Shown: positions 1 to 7,579 of the stretch, piece after piece
How the letters are laid out: the number at the start of each line of letters is the position of its first letter
Position numbering within the stretch: the first letter of the stretch is position 1
DNA from: Limnospira sp050045915
GTDB taxonomy: Bacteria > Cyanobacteriota > Cyanobacteriia > Cyanobacteriales > Microcoleaceae
Reading direction: 5' to 3'
Assembly: GCA_050045915.1 (NCBI GenBank)
Contig: JBNGCR010000192.1
Coordinates: 1-10,613 of the forward strand
Length of the DNA: 10,613 bases
The notes under the pieces: generated by a model
Seen by the model: the letters and a program-made list of their open reading frames with translations, nothing else
What the model was told of the DNA's origin: nothing
Database searches by the model: none
Program-made: the position numbers and the translations under genes

Positions 1-85
1 CGGAGAGGGTGGGATTTGAACCCACGGAACCTTTCGGCTCACTCGATTTCAAGTCGAGCGCGATCGACCACTCTGCCACCTCTCC
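1..85 (-). tRNA. trnS(UGA): tRNA-Ser (anticodon UGA)
   Basis: Read on the minus strand, the 5' acceptor arm GGAGAGG (85-79) pairs with CCTCTCC next to the edge, and G at position 1 is the discriminator base. The anticodon arm is CTCGA-CTTGAAA-TCGAG, giving anticodon TGA, which reads serine UCN codons. A long variable arm (GAGCC-GAAA-GGTTC) makes it class II, as expected for Ser, and the T arm is GTGGG-TTCAAAT-CCCAC. The body is complete. Whether CCA is encoded cannot be seen because the window ends there. A HIP1-like CGATCGCG lies in the D-arm region. Confidence 0.96.
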
Positions 86-227
86 AGTCCGTCCTGACTC
101 TCGAAGATCTAAGTCAGCCTATGGACAACTTATAATTTTACCACCGATCGCGCTTCATGTCTACCGCCGCTCTCCGAGCGATCGCACCCCGTCCCCCGTC
201 CCCGACCCGCAAAATTTTCAAAATCAC

Positions 228-256
228 TTAACCCGATCGGAAAACAGGAGTATGAT
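228..256 (+). promoter_or_regulatory. Candidate sigma-70 type promoter for the peroxiredoxin gene
   Basis: A TATGAT hexamer (251-256, five of six to TATAAT) is preceded by TTAACC (228-233, four of six to TTGACA) with a 17-base spacer. Transcription would start near 263, leaving a leader of about 40 bases before the ATG at 304. The leader carries a ribosome site (AGGA, 291-294). This is inferred from consensus only, and the -35 box is weak. Confidence 0.4.
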
Positions 257-303
257 GGAGATCGAATATTTTTCAACCCAACAACGAGCGAGGAAATCAA
301 GCT

Positions 304-942
304 ATGGCTCTGCGACTCGGCGATATCGTTCCCGACTTTACCCAGTCTTCCTCAGAAGGCGACATCAGCTTCTACGACTGGGCCGGCGATAGCTGGGTGG
401 TCTTGTTCTCCCATCCGGCGGACTACACCCCCGTCTGCACCACCGAACTCGGCACCGTCGCCAAACTCAAACCCGAATTTGACAAGCGCAACGTCAAAGT
501 CATCGCCCTCAGCGTCGATGACGCCGAATCTCACAAAGGTTGGATCGGCGACATCAACGAAACGCAACAGACGAACATCAATTATCCCATCCTGGCGGAC
601 GGCGATCGCAAAGTCTCCGACCTGTACGACATGATCCACCCCAACGCCAGCGCCTCCGTCACCGTCCGCACAGTCTTCATCATCGACCCCAACAAAAAAC
701 TGCGCCTCACCCTCACCTATCCCCCCAGCACGGGCCGCAACTTCGACGAAATCCTGCGGGTCATCGACTCCCTGCAACTCACTGACAATTACAAGGTCGC
801 CACCCCCGCCGACTGGAAAGATGGCGACGACTGCGTAATCGTCCCCACTATCACCGATCCCGAGGAACTCAAACAGAAATTCCCCAAAGGTTACACCGAA
901 GTCAAATCCTATTTGCGGATGACTCCCCAGCCGAACAAGTAG
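304..942 (+). CDS. 1-Cys peroxiredoxin (Prx6 subfamily)
   Basis: This 212-residue protein reduces hydrogen peroxide and alkyl hydroperoxides through one peroxidatic cysteine in the cytosol. The active-site stretch SHPADYTPVCTTELG contains the PxxxTxxC motif: Pro38, Thr42 and peroxidatic Cys45. His37 precedes it, as in the Prx6 group, and Arg122 in VRTVFIIDP is the likely active-site arginine. The C-terminal half carries the Prx6-type extension (ATPADWKDGDDCVIVPTI, about 166-183), and the length fits the 1-Cys class. The only other cysteine is Cys177, too far C-terminal for an ordinary Prx6 resolving residue. The ATG has an AGGA ribosome site 9 bases upstream. It appears monocistronic, 187 bases before the cysteine synthase gene. 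Family assignment is firm; the physiological reductant is unknown. Confidence 0.95.
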   Translation: MALRLGDIVPDFTQSSSEGDISFYDWAGDSWVVLFSHPADYTPVCTTELGTVAKLKPEFDKRNVKVIALSVDDAESHKGWIGDINETQQTNINYPILADGDRKVSDLYDMIHPNASASVTVRTVFIIDPNKKLRLTLTYPPSTGRNFDEILRVIDSLQLTDNYKVATPADWKDGDDCVIVPTITDPEELKQKFPKGYTEVKSYLRMTPQPNK

Positions 943-1129
943 AAGAGGGGTCAACGATCGCGACCGGAAGAGATTCAACAGTTAAACAAGGGCGGATGAG
1001 CAGAGTATTTCAGGGAAGGGCGATCGCACCGGTCGAAATCCAACCGATCCCGCACTCTCTCACGCCCTCCCCAAAACTGGATGACCGGCAAATTCCAACT
1101 CGTTGACAACGAACATTTAAAAATCGAAA

Positions 1130-2107
1130 ATGGACATCAAACGTGGCTTTGTGGAAGCCGTTGGCAATACCCCACTGATCCGATTAAACAGTTTCAGCGA
1201 AGAGACAGGCTGTGAAATTTTAGGAAAAGCAGAGTTTTTAAATCCCGGCGGTTCCGTCAAGGATCGGGCAGCGCTTTATATGATCGAAGACGCCGAAAAA
1301 AAAGGCCTGCTCAAACCCGGCGGCACCGTCGTAGAAGGGACCGCCGGAAATACAGGTATCGGTCTGGCGCACATTTGTAACGCGAAAGGTTATAAATGTT
1401 TGATCGTCATTCCAGAAACCCAGTCCGTGGAAAAAATGGAAGCCCTCCGCACCTTGGGCGCCGAAGTCCGTCCGGTTCCCGCCGTCCCCTACAAAGACCC
1501 CAATAATTATGTCAAATTGTCGGGTCGGTTGGCTGAGGAGATGGACAACGCCATTTGGGCGAATCAGTTCGACAATTTGGCGAACCGGCTGGCGCACTAC
1601 GAAACCACGGGTCCGGAAATCTGGTCCCAGACAGACGGAACCATCGATGCCTGGGTGGCAGCGACGGGTACGGGGGGAACCTTTGCCGGCGTTTCCCTAT
1701 TTTTAAAAGAGAAAAATCCCGAAATCAAAACAGTGGTCGCCGATCCGATGGGCAGCGGGCTTTACAGTTACATAAAAACGGGAGAAATCAACACCGAGGG
1801 CAATTCCATCACGGAAGGGATCGGCAACAGCCGGATTACGGCCAATATGGAAGGCGTTCCGATTGATGATGCCATACAGATCGACGATCGCGAAGCGGTG
1901 CGAGTGGTCTATCAACTCCTGCAAAAAGATGGATTATTCATGGGCGGCTCGGTGGGTATCAACGTCGGTGCGGCTGTGGCACTGGCGAAAGAAATTGGAC
2001 CGGGACACACCATTGTAACGGTTCTCTGTGACGGAGGTTCCCGCTATCAATCCAAGCTGTACAATCGCGAGTGGCTGGCCGAACGGGGCTTGTGGCCGAT
2101 GACCTAA
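1130..2107 (+). CDS. cysK: Cysteine synthase (O-acetylserine sulfhydrylase), EGTAGNTG subgroup
   Basis: This 325-residue PLP enzyme of the CysK/CysM fold makes cysteine from O-acetylserine and sulfide. The PLP-binding lysine is Lys44 in NPGGSVKDR. The substrate loop is EGTAGNTGIGLA (69-80), where typical CysK has EPTSGNTGIGLA. The phosphate loop is GTGGT (180-184), and Ser274 in GGSVGIN is placed to contact the PLP ring nitrogen. The C-terminal stretch CDGGSRYQSKLYN (300-312) replaces the usual GERYLST-type motif. These two substitutions mark a divergent subgroup also found in cyanobacteria and fungi, so the cysK symbol is family-level, and related beta-replacement activities are possible. 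No strong Shine-Dalgarno precedes the ATG. The sequence before it is A-rich (AAAAATCGAAA). Confidence 0.9.
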   Translation: MDIKRGFVEAVGNTPLIRLNSFSEETGCEILGKAEFLNPGGSVKDRAALYMIEDAEKKGLLKPGGTVVEGTAGNTGIGLAHICNAKGYKCLIVIPETQSVEKMEALRTLGAEVRPVPAVPYKDPNNYVKLSGRLAEEMDNAIWANQFDNLANRLAHYETTGPEIWSQTDGTIDAWVAATGTGGTFAGVSLFLKEKNPEIKTVVADPMGSGLYSYIKTGEINTEGNSITEGIGNSRITANMEGVPIDDAIQIDDREAVRVVYQLLQKDGLFMGGSVGINVGAAVALAKEIGPGHTIVTVLCDGGSRYQSKLYNREWLAERGLWPMT

Positions 2108-2136
2108 ATTTTGCGGGCGACCCCCCCTCTCAGATT

Positions 2137-2172
2137 ATATCCAACCGGTTTTTCTCCGAGTCTTGAACCGGA
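2137..2172 (+). repeat. Diverged dispersed repeat, copy A
   Basis: This 36-base segment begins ATATCCAACC, ends AACCGGA, and matches 8730-8765 without gaps at 29 of 36 positions. It contains the short inverted arms CCGGTT (2145-2150) and AACCGG (2166-2171). It starts 30 bases after the cysteine synthase stop, so it could form a small hairpin in the 3' untranslated region. The function is unknown. Confidence 0.4.
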
Positions 2173-2549
2173 TTTAATATAAAGAGGGAGATTTTTCGGA
2201 ATGCAAAATAACCGGAAACAAACTCTCACTCCTGGCCCCCAATCAACAGTTTTTCTCATCACCCTCGACAAGCAGGGCTGTTTCATTTTCCCCCGAAAAA
2301 TGGCAGAGGGAGCGGAGGGAGAGGGGGGGAAGTCTGCATCTTACGGTTTGCCAACCGGTTGTACTGTACCCACGGTTGAAAGTGTTGAATCAGGAAATCA
2401 GACTCGGGAGATTAATGGGGGCAATCTCTCCAGTTGCGATCTTGAAAATTCTTGCAGTTCATCCATTTTTCAGGTCTGAAAAAATCGAACCGATTCAATC
2501 TATTTCTCATTCGTGGCTTGAGAAGAAATATCGGACGACTTTCCCGACA

Positions 2550-2574
2550 GTTTCACGGGAAGGACGTGTGAAAC
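2550..2574 (-). terminator. Inverted repeat downstream of the small ORF, possible transcript end
   Basis: GTTTCAC (2550-2556) faces GTGAAAC (2568-2574) across an 11-base loop. Outer bases CCGA and TCGG could extend the stem past a two-base bulge. It lies about 25 bases past the stop of the minus-strand ORF at 2600-2806. No T run follows on that strand, so a classical intrinsic terminator is not shown; it may be an RNA-end hairpin or a protein-binding palindrome. Confidence 0.3.
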
Positions 2575-2599
2575 TCGGATCGCAGGGCGCAGGATTACC

Positions 2600-2806
2600 C
2601 TACCATCCACCTCCGCCATCTCCATCGGGAGCCCCACCGGCCGGGGGAGTGGCTTCATTGCAGATTGAAGAATTGAAAGGACTCGTGCAAATGGTTTGCG
2701 CTTCGCCTTTGGGAGATTCGGTTTCAGCTTGGACAGCGATCGCCAGATTGAGTTGAATCCCTACCGCGAGGGCGAAGAGAGTTGTGAGTTTGAGCAAGCA
2801 CCCCAT
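2600..2806 (-). CDS. Small putative secreted cysteine-pair peptide, no family recognised
   Basis: A 68-residue ORF. Residues 1-27 look like a signal peptide: a short N-terminus with Lys6, a long hydrophobic run (about 7-24), and a signal-peptidase-like end V-Q-A before Glu28. The predicted mature peptide of about 41 residues has two cysteines (Cys40 and Cys49) enclosing TSPFNSSI, which could form a disulfide loop, and a Pro/Gly-rich tail ending GDGGGGW. A ribosome-like AGAGG lies about 11 bases before the ATG. A TATACT hexamer (2886-2881) about 75 bases upstream could be a -10 box, but no good -35 accompanies it. The stand-alone position and clean signal peptide argue for a real gene; the composition could still be chance. 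No function is assigned. Confidence 0.5.
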   Translation of the reverse strand: MGCLLKLTTLFALAVGIQLNLAIAVQAETESPKGEAQTICTSPFNSSICNEATPPAGGAPDGDGGGGW

Positions 2807-3082
2807 AATGGATATAACCTCTGTTAGCTCAATCGCTTGATACCAGGTAGATTGGCAGATCCTTGTCCCGGTTCATTCTCAGTATACTCAGTGATTTTAC
2901 GGATGTCTCGCAAAATCGATCACGAAATGAACCGTCGCTTCCAAAAACGGCTGTCCGTCAGGGGTCGGAGTTTTGTTAAGAATTGTTAAGCGACGTGATA
3001 AACTTCCCCAATGCTTAATATACCCCAGGGGAACGATCGATAGCAAGTCAGCGGTCCGAGTCCGACCCGTGCGACTATTCGT

Positions 3083-5209
3083 TCAAGGTTCGGCGAACTC
3101 GAATCCTCCCTCGGCATATTGTCGCTTGGCGCGATACATAGCCGTATCCGCTTTGTGGATCAAGTCTTCCCGATCTCGGGTGTGCAGGGGATACAGGCTG
3201 ATGCCGATGCTGGTGGCGATAGTGATCGAGTGACCTTCAATGTCCGCATTCTCGGTCACGGTGTGGAGAATTTTTTCGGCAACGCGGGCCGCATCGGCCT
3301 GACTCGGAATCCCCGGCAGGATGACCGTGAACTCATCCCCCCCGAGGCGGCACACCGTATCGCTGGCCCGCAAACAGCCCTGCAGCCGTTGCGCCACCAA
3401 TTTCAGCAGCAAGTCCCCAACTTGGTGTCCGAGGGTATCGTTGATGAGTTTGAAATCGTTGAGGTCGAGAAATAACAGGGCGACCCACTTGTTCTGAATG
3501 TCGGCCCAATCCAGGGCTTGGGTGAGGCGTTCTTCAAAGAGTTTGCGATTGGGCAAACCGGTGAGGGGGTCGCAGTCGATGCGTTTCCGGAGGGCTTCTT
3601 CCGACTTTTTCCGCTCGGTCATGTCGCGAATTACCCCCACCAGAAACTGGTTGCCCGCCGCGTCCTGGTGGAGCGATCGCTTCGTCGAAATCCAGTGCGT
3701 TTTCCCGTAGGAATCGGTCAATTTTTCCTCATTTTCAAACTCCCAGGTGGTGTGAAAGGACTGCTCGTCCTGTTGCCAGAAAATATCCGCCTCCGCTTTG
3801 TCAAATAAATCGTAGTCCGTTTTCAGCATAATTTTGTGGACGGGCAAGCCGACCAGCTTCGCGTAAGCCTGGTTGACCACGATTTTTTGATGGTGTTTAT
3901 TTTTGACATAAATCGGGTCGGGAATCGTGTTGATGACGCTGTTTAAAAAATCGGTCGATCGCTTCAATTCCTCCTGCAAATGGGCCAGATAAGCCATGAC
4001 GACGATCGCCGACCCGCCCAGAGTCATCAGGGGGGGGACGACCGGAATCCACCAACCGCCCAACAGTGCCAAGTAACTGCCACCGACGATACCCACCCCC
4101 ATCAAGACGATCATCGTCGTCGAACGATAGGGCGATCGCAACTTCCAACACACACTAGCACCCACCCCAGACCATCCCACAATCCACAGCCATTCGATCG
4201 CGTCCGGCCACACATGAATGAGCGTCCGTCCGTCCAAAACGGCGGTCAAAATTTGGCTGAGAAAATTGGCGTGAACTTCGACCCCGTACTGACGCCTGGG
4301 GTTGCCAAATAAACGGCTGCTGTAGGGGGTAAAGTGCAGGTCTTTGACGCTGAAAGCCGTCGGCCCGATCAAAACAAGGCGATCGCGGAACAGAGTGGGA
4401 GATACCTCTCCATTCATCACATCCCGCATCGAAACCGTTTGAAATCCTCCCAGGGGATTCCGAAAATTGGCGATCGTATGATAGGCGCGATCATCGGCTC
4501 GGACATAAGAGCCGTCGTTGAGTCCGAATCGGGGAAAGACGACCTCTCCGAATTTCACTTCTTGATTGGCGGTCAGTTCCGGCATGATACCGTTGGCTTC
4601 CAACTCGATCTCCGCCAACTGGAGGGCAAAACTGCGCTTGACTTGTCCCTCCGAATTGCCGATAAATAAAATATTGCGTCGCACCCGACTATCGACATCA
4701 ACCGCAAAATTATTGAACCCAATTTGATCCCGTTCGGCGAGGATTGGAGGCGGTGCAATTCCGGCGGCGCTGGGCATCTCGATCAATTCAATCCCGATCA
4801 AATTGGGGACAGTTTCAAACACCCGATTTAACTCGGCTTTTCCGGGTTGGATGGATTGACCTCGATACAAATCCAAACCGATCGCCCGAGGTTGAGCCGC
4901 ATTTATTTTTTGCAGTAATTCGGCTAAAATGCGATCGGAAACTGGAAAACCGTAGTGCTCCAAATCCGCTTCGTCGATGCCGACGATGACGATGCGATCC
5001 TCGGGGGCTTCGACGGGACGAAGGCGGATGAAGAGATCGAAAATTGCCAACTCGGAGGTTTGCAGGAGTCCAAATAATCTGAGTAAAATTACCGCCCCGG
5101 CAACCCCGGATGAAGTTACCCAGATGTGCTTCCGCCGTTTCAACCACTGTTTCAGAGAGGCCAACTTTTGTCTCTGAGAAGGAGCCAGTCCCTTGAAGAT
5201 TCTAAACAT
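3083..5209 (-). CDS. CHASE2-PAS-GGDEF membrane diguanylate cyclase
   Basis: This 708-residue sensor enzyme should convert two GTP to cyclic di-GMP. In order: an N-terminal membrane segment (about 31-50), an extracytoplasmic CHASE2 sensor (about 51-330), three closely spaced membrane segments (about 337-356, 364-384, 387-407), a PAS domain with PAC end (about 418-535, ending VIRDMTERKKSEEALR), and GGDEF (about 545-700). The signature GGDEF is exact (623-627), Asp582 in FLDLNDFK is the expected metal ligand, and DPLTGLPNR begins the domain. The product-inhibition site RxxD is intact: Arg614 and Asp617, five residues before GGDEF. There is no EAL or HD-GYP domain. The ATG follows HIP1-like sequence; an AGAGGTGG stretch about 15 bases upstream is a loose ribosome site. 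The CHASE2 ligand is unknown. It appears to stand alone. Confidence 0.93.
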   Translation of the reverse strand: MFRIFKGLAPSQRQKLASLKQWLKRRKHIWVTSSGVAGAVILLRLFGLLQTSELAIFDLFIRLRPVEAPEDRIVIVGIDEADLEHYGFPVSDRILAELLQKINAAQPRAIGLDLYRGQSIQPGKAELNRVFETVPNLIGIELIEMPSAAGIAPPPILAERDQIGFNNFAVDVDSRVRRNILFIGNSEGQVKRSFALQLAEIELEANGIMPELTANQEVKFGEVVFPRFGLNDGSYVRADDRAYHTIANFRNPLGGFQTVSMRDVMNGEVSPTLFRDRLVLIGPTAFSVKDLHFTPYSSRLFGNPRRQYGVEVHANFLSQILTAVLDGRTLIHVWPDAIEWLWIVGWSGVGASVCWKLRSPYRSTTMIVLMGVGIVGGSYLALLGGWWIPVVPPLMTLGGSAIVVMAYLAHLQEELKRSTDFLNSVINTIPDPIYVKNKHHQKIVVNQAYAKLVGLPVHKIMLKTDYDLFDKAEADIFWQQDEQSFHTTWEFENEEKLTDSYGKTHWISTKRSLHQDAAGNQFLVGVIRDMTERKKSEEALRKRIDCDPLTGLPNRKLFEERLTQALDWADIQNKWVALLFLDLNDFKLINDTLGHQVGDLLLKLVAQRLQGCLRASDTVCRLGGDEFTVILPGIPSQADAARVAEKILHTVTENADIEGHSITIATSIGISLYPLHTRDREDLIHKADTAMYRAKRQYAEGGFEFAEP

Positions 5210-5313
5210 ACGATCGCTTTTGCCACCTCTGAATTAGTGATTGTCATTTAGAACGATCCAACCCGTGAAGGGTTCAATTTCAAGAGTCCGTGTCCCCGAC
5301 GTATGACACATTT

Positions 5314-5342
5314 TTTTCCGGAGCGATTGTCATTCCGGAAAA
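5314..5342. promoter_or_regulatory. Perfect 9-base inverted repeat upstream of the diguanylate cyclase
   Basis: TTTTCCGGA (5314-5322) faces TCCGGAAAA (5334-5342) across 11 bases. It sits about 105-133 bases upstream of the cyclase start. The loop contains the second copy of GATTGTCATT. A T-rich 5' side and A-rich 3' side are the reverse of an intrinsic terminator, so an operator-like palindrome is more likely. The binding protein is unknown. Confidence 0.35.
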
Positions 5343-5544
5343 TTGGCGGTCACTTGAAAACTCGGTCAGCTTCAGTTTTGGAAACGTTCGATGCGGTGTT
5401 TCCGAAACTGCCTTTCAACGGATTTTGAATGGATGTAGATGGCCCTTTCCCACCTTCTGTTATAGCATTGCCCGTCTCATTTTGGGCGATCGATCAATTG
5501 GGGTGCGGGGTGTGAAGAATTGTAGGGGTACCCTTTGGTTTCAA

Positions 5545-5565
5545 GCTGATGGCTGATGGCTGATG
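5545..5565. repeat. Heptamer tandem repeat (GCTGATG)3
   Basis: Three exact 7-base units, GCTGATG, lie only three bases beyond the VKOR stop codon (5571-5569 on the minus strand). The unit length matches the short tandemly repeated repetitive (STRR) class known in cyanobacteria, though the unit differs from the other arrays here. Confidence 0.75.
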
Positions 5566-5568
5566 ACT

Positions 5569-6483
5569 CTATCTTGAATTGAGAAAATCTTGCCGTCCCC
5601 GATAGTTGGAAAGTTTGGCGAGTTCTTTCAATGCCAGCCGTCCGGGGTAAATTTCTCCGTCAATTTCCCAACTGGGATAGGCTTTAATTCCCGCTTTCCG
5701 GCAAAGTTGGGGTCGAGCCTGATTGCCGTTCGGGTCGCATTCGACGTAATCCAACAGGGAAAAAGCCTGACGCCCGAAAAGCTGTTTCTGCTCGTAGCAG
5801 TGGGGACACCAATAGGCGCCGTAGGTTTGGATTCCCATCTCCTTCAGGTGACGGGCGAGGGAGAGTTCTGCCGGCCCGGACTCGGTGGTGATTGGGCGGT
5901 TGACGAGTTCGGCTGTCTCCGTTGCGGTGGTCGGTTTGCCCCCGTAAACACCGAGGACAGCGACGAGGGCGACCATCGTCACGGCCACCCCGACCAGGGC
6001 TTGCTGCCCGAAATCTTCCCAGGGCCGGCCGATCAGGGTGAGGAGAAATAGGGTAACGGAGAACGTCGCCGAGGCGATGCAGTAGGGACACAGGGCGTGG
6101 AGTTCAAAGGCCAGCAGGTACATCAAGAATCCGCTCATCACGGCCATCGCCGTCCCCAGAGCGAACATCGGCCACCAAGTCCGGCCCTCTAATTGGGCTC
6201 GCAGAACTTTTTGAGTGTCGGGGTTCGCCAGCCCGGGGGCGGCAGCCAGTGCGGCCATGCTGAGGTAGGCCAAAAACCCGAACAGGCTGATGGGCAGGCC
6301 GAAAACCGTCGCGTAGGAGCTGTTGAGGACATCGTGACATCCCTGGGTGGGGCAGATGGCCGATCGCCCCAAGAGTTTGACCCCCGTCAGATAGGCGGTT
6401 TCGATCGCGCCGAGAGTGGCGATCGCAAAAATGAGCGTCCGAGAATGACGATAAATCCAGGGGGCAGATCGACTGGGAACCAT
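5569..6483 (-). CDS. VKOR-thioredoxin fusion, disulfide-forming membrane oxidoreductase
   Basis: This 304-residue membrane protein forms disulfides in lumenal or periplasmic proteins and passes electrons to quinone. The VKOR part has about five membrane segments (near 16-36, 61-83, 104-128, 136-154, 162-182). Its loop cysteines are Cys44 and Cys49 (CPTQGC), followed by conserved Ser56, and the quinone-side pair is CPYC (132-135). A C-terminal thioredoxin-like domain (about 205-300) carries WCPHC (Cys226, Cys229), further cysteines at 249 and 261, and a cis-proline candidate at Tyr269-Pro270. The open frame extends upstream to 6717, but those 78 residues overlap btpA and look like shadow translation, so I start at ATG 6483. 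Plant LTO1 and cyanobacterial homologues share this architecture. It probably shares a transcript with btpA, 67 bases upstream. Confidence 0.93.
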   Translation of the reverse strand: MVPSRSAPWIYRHSRTLIFAIATLGAIETAYLTGVKLLGRSAICPTQGCHDVLNSSYATVFGLPISLFGFLAYLSMAALAAAPGLANPDTQKVLRAQLEGRTWWPMFALGTAMAVMSGFLMYLLAFELHALCPYCIASATFSVTLFLLTLIGRPWEDFGQQALVGVAVTMVALVAVLGVYGGKPTTATETAELVNRPITTESGPAELSLARHLKEMGIQTYGAYWCPHCYEQKQLFGRQAFSLLDYVECDPNGNQARPQLCRKAGIKAYPSWEIDGEIYPGRLALKELAKLSNYRGRQDFLNSR

Positions 6484-6550
6484 AACAGACTGGGTGCAAC
6501 TTCTCAATTTCTCAGTGTAGCCGCAATCCGGGGGGATTCTCACTTTCGGG

Positions 6551-7420
6551 TCAGGTGCGGGGATTTTTGACGGGGAATTCCGGCTCCGATGGCATCGTCC
6601 ACTCGGAGGGGTCGCCGTCTTTGAGGCCCCTTTGCATGGCGTCCACGAACTGGCTAACGCGACTCGGGTCGATGGGTTGGGTGATGCGGCCGTGGCGTTT
6701 GAGGGAGCTCGACACAATCACCCCGTCCGCGGCCCGAATCAGGGTGGGGATATTTTCCCAGTTCGCCCCGCTGCCGATAAAAACGGGGGTACTCCCCGCC
6801 GCCGTGCGGGCAAGTTCGAGATCTTCGAGGCTGGGGGGGCTTCCCGTTGACCAGCCCGACAGGATAATTCCGTCAGCCAAGGCCCGTTCGGTGGTTTCCC
6901 GGACGGCCGTTGTCAAGTTGGGGGACCCCAGGGGCCGGCCGTGTTTGACCAAGACATCGGCCAAAATTTTGACATCGCCGCCCAATTCCCGGCGGTAGCG
7001 CAGCAGTTGATGGGCGTTGCCCTCAATGAGTCCCTGATCGGTCGCCATCACGCCGTTCAATACGTTGACGCGGATAAATTGTGCCCCCACGCAGGATGCG
7101 ATCGCCAAGGCGCTCTGGGCGTCATTTCGCAGCACGTTGATGCCGATGGGGAGCGTCACCAGATTCATCAGGCGGTGGACGATCAGGGTCATGGCACTCA
7201 CGACCGCCGGGTTCACTTGCTCCTTGGCGAAGGGGGCGTCGAAGAAGTTCTCGACGATGATTCCGTTCACCCCCCCAGAGGCGAGGGCGGTGGCTTCCTG
7301 TTCGGCGCGATCGATCACCACTTTCAGATCTCCCCCCCATCGGGGAGATGTCGGGAGGGGCAGCAGATGGACGACACCAATAATTGGATTGTCAGTGTTG
7401 AAGATTTGATTTAAGTCCAC
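6551..7420 (-). CDS. btpA: BtpA family photosystem I biogenesis protein
   Basis: This 289-residue protein belongs to the BtpA/SgcQ family, predicted to fold as a TIM barrel. In Synechocystis, BtpA is an extrinsic thylakoid protein needed to accumulate photosystem I reaction-centre proteins; the chemistry is not established. Family landmarks are the N-terminal GVVHLLPLPTSPRWGGDL (about 15-32), GGVNGIIVENFFDAPF in the first third, and the late GSGAN...ADGVIVSSSLKRHG segment. The start is GTG at 7420, supported by AAGGT (7431-7427) six bases upstream. A VKOR-thioredoxin gene follows on the same strand after 67 bases. The leader and promoter lie in the divergent gap shared with the SGNH gene. Confidence 0.94.
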   Translation of the reverse strand: MDLNQIFNTDNPIIGVVHLLPLPTSPRWGGDLKVVIDRAEQEATALASGGVNGIIVENFFDAPFAKEQVNPAVVSAMTLIVHRLMNLVTLPIGINVLRNDAQSALAIASCVGAQFIRVNVLNGVMATDQGLIEGNAHQLLRYRRELGGDVKILADVLVKHGRPLGSPNLTTAVRETTERALADGIILSGWSTGSPPSLEDLELARTAAGSTPVFIGSGANWENIPTLIRAADGVIVSSSLKRHGRITQPIDPSRVSQFVDAMQRGLKDGDPSEWTMPSEPEFPVKNPRT

Positions 7421-7579
7421 GGGTTTACCTTAAACCACCAAAATGTTATAAACCATAGGTCCGAGCCGCAGGCTTGGCAAAGGCGGGTTGGCAATTCAGC
7501 TCACAACAGTTCAAAACCATATATTTTAGAATTTTATCGGTTCCCGTGACAGGATGGAAGAATTAGGGGGCGCGGTGGG

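Larger units (their letters stand above)
2108..2599. other. Gene-poor stretch between cysteine synthase and the small secreted ORF
   Basis: I see no convincing protein or RNA gene in these 492 bases. Two plus-strand open frames, 2201-2479 and 2376-2756, lack recognisable domains and natural composition. The stretch contains a diverged dispersed repeat (2137-2172), a weak hairpin with GAGATT (2408-2413) facing AATCTC (2423-2428), purine-rich runs near 2305-2330, and an inverted repeat at 2550-2574 annotated separately. The first 70 bases may hold the cysteine synthase transcript end, but no GC-rich hairpin with a T tract is present. Confidence 0.5.
5210..5568. other. Non-coding stretch upstream of the diguanylate cyclase and downstream of VKOR
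   Basis: No supported gene lies here. The plus-strand frame 5290-5556 has no recognisable features. The side nearest the cyclase start should hold its promoter and leader. It contains a small hairpin (AACCC facing GGGTT near 5261-5275), two copies of GATTGTCATT (5239-5248 and 5325-5334), and a perfect 9-base inverted repeat (5314-5342). The other side carries a GGGTACCC palindrome (5526-5533) and a heptamer array just beyond the VKOR stop. Confidence 0.5.

Noticed and set aside
9..392. Plus-strand open frame crossing the tRNA and the start of the peroxiredoxin
   Set aside because: It runs antisense through the tRNA and overlaps the peroxiredoxin in another frame, with no recognisable features.
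352..978. 208-codon open frame on the minus strand opposite the peroxiredoxin gene
   Set aside because: It is the antisense of a clear peroxiredoxin and its translation has a monotonous Gly/Val/Asp composition with no domain. It is a codon-bias shadow.
1103..1108. TTGACA before the cysteine synthase as a -35 box
   Set aside because: It is only 22 bases from the ATG, leaving no room for a spaced -10 box and leader.
2201..2756. Two overlapping plus-strand open frames in the gene-poor stretch
   Set aside because: No signal peptide, domain or convincing start is visible, and the second is antisense to the better supported small secreted ORF.
5314..5342. 9-base hairpin considered as an intrinsic terminator
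   Set aside because: On either strand the T run precedes the stem and A bases follow it, the reverse of a terminator.
5290..5556. 88-codon plus-strand open frame between the cyclase and VKOR
   Set aside because: It spans palindromes and heptamer repeat sequence and shows no protein features.
6484..6717. N-terminal extension of the VKOR frame (78 residues)
   Set aside because: It overlaps the 3' part of btpA, has low-complexity Ser/Pro/Arg content, and VKOR homology begins only after the internal ATG at 6483.
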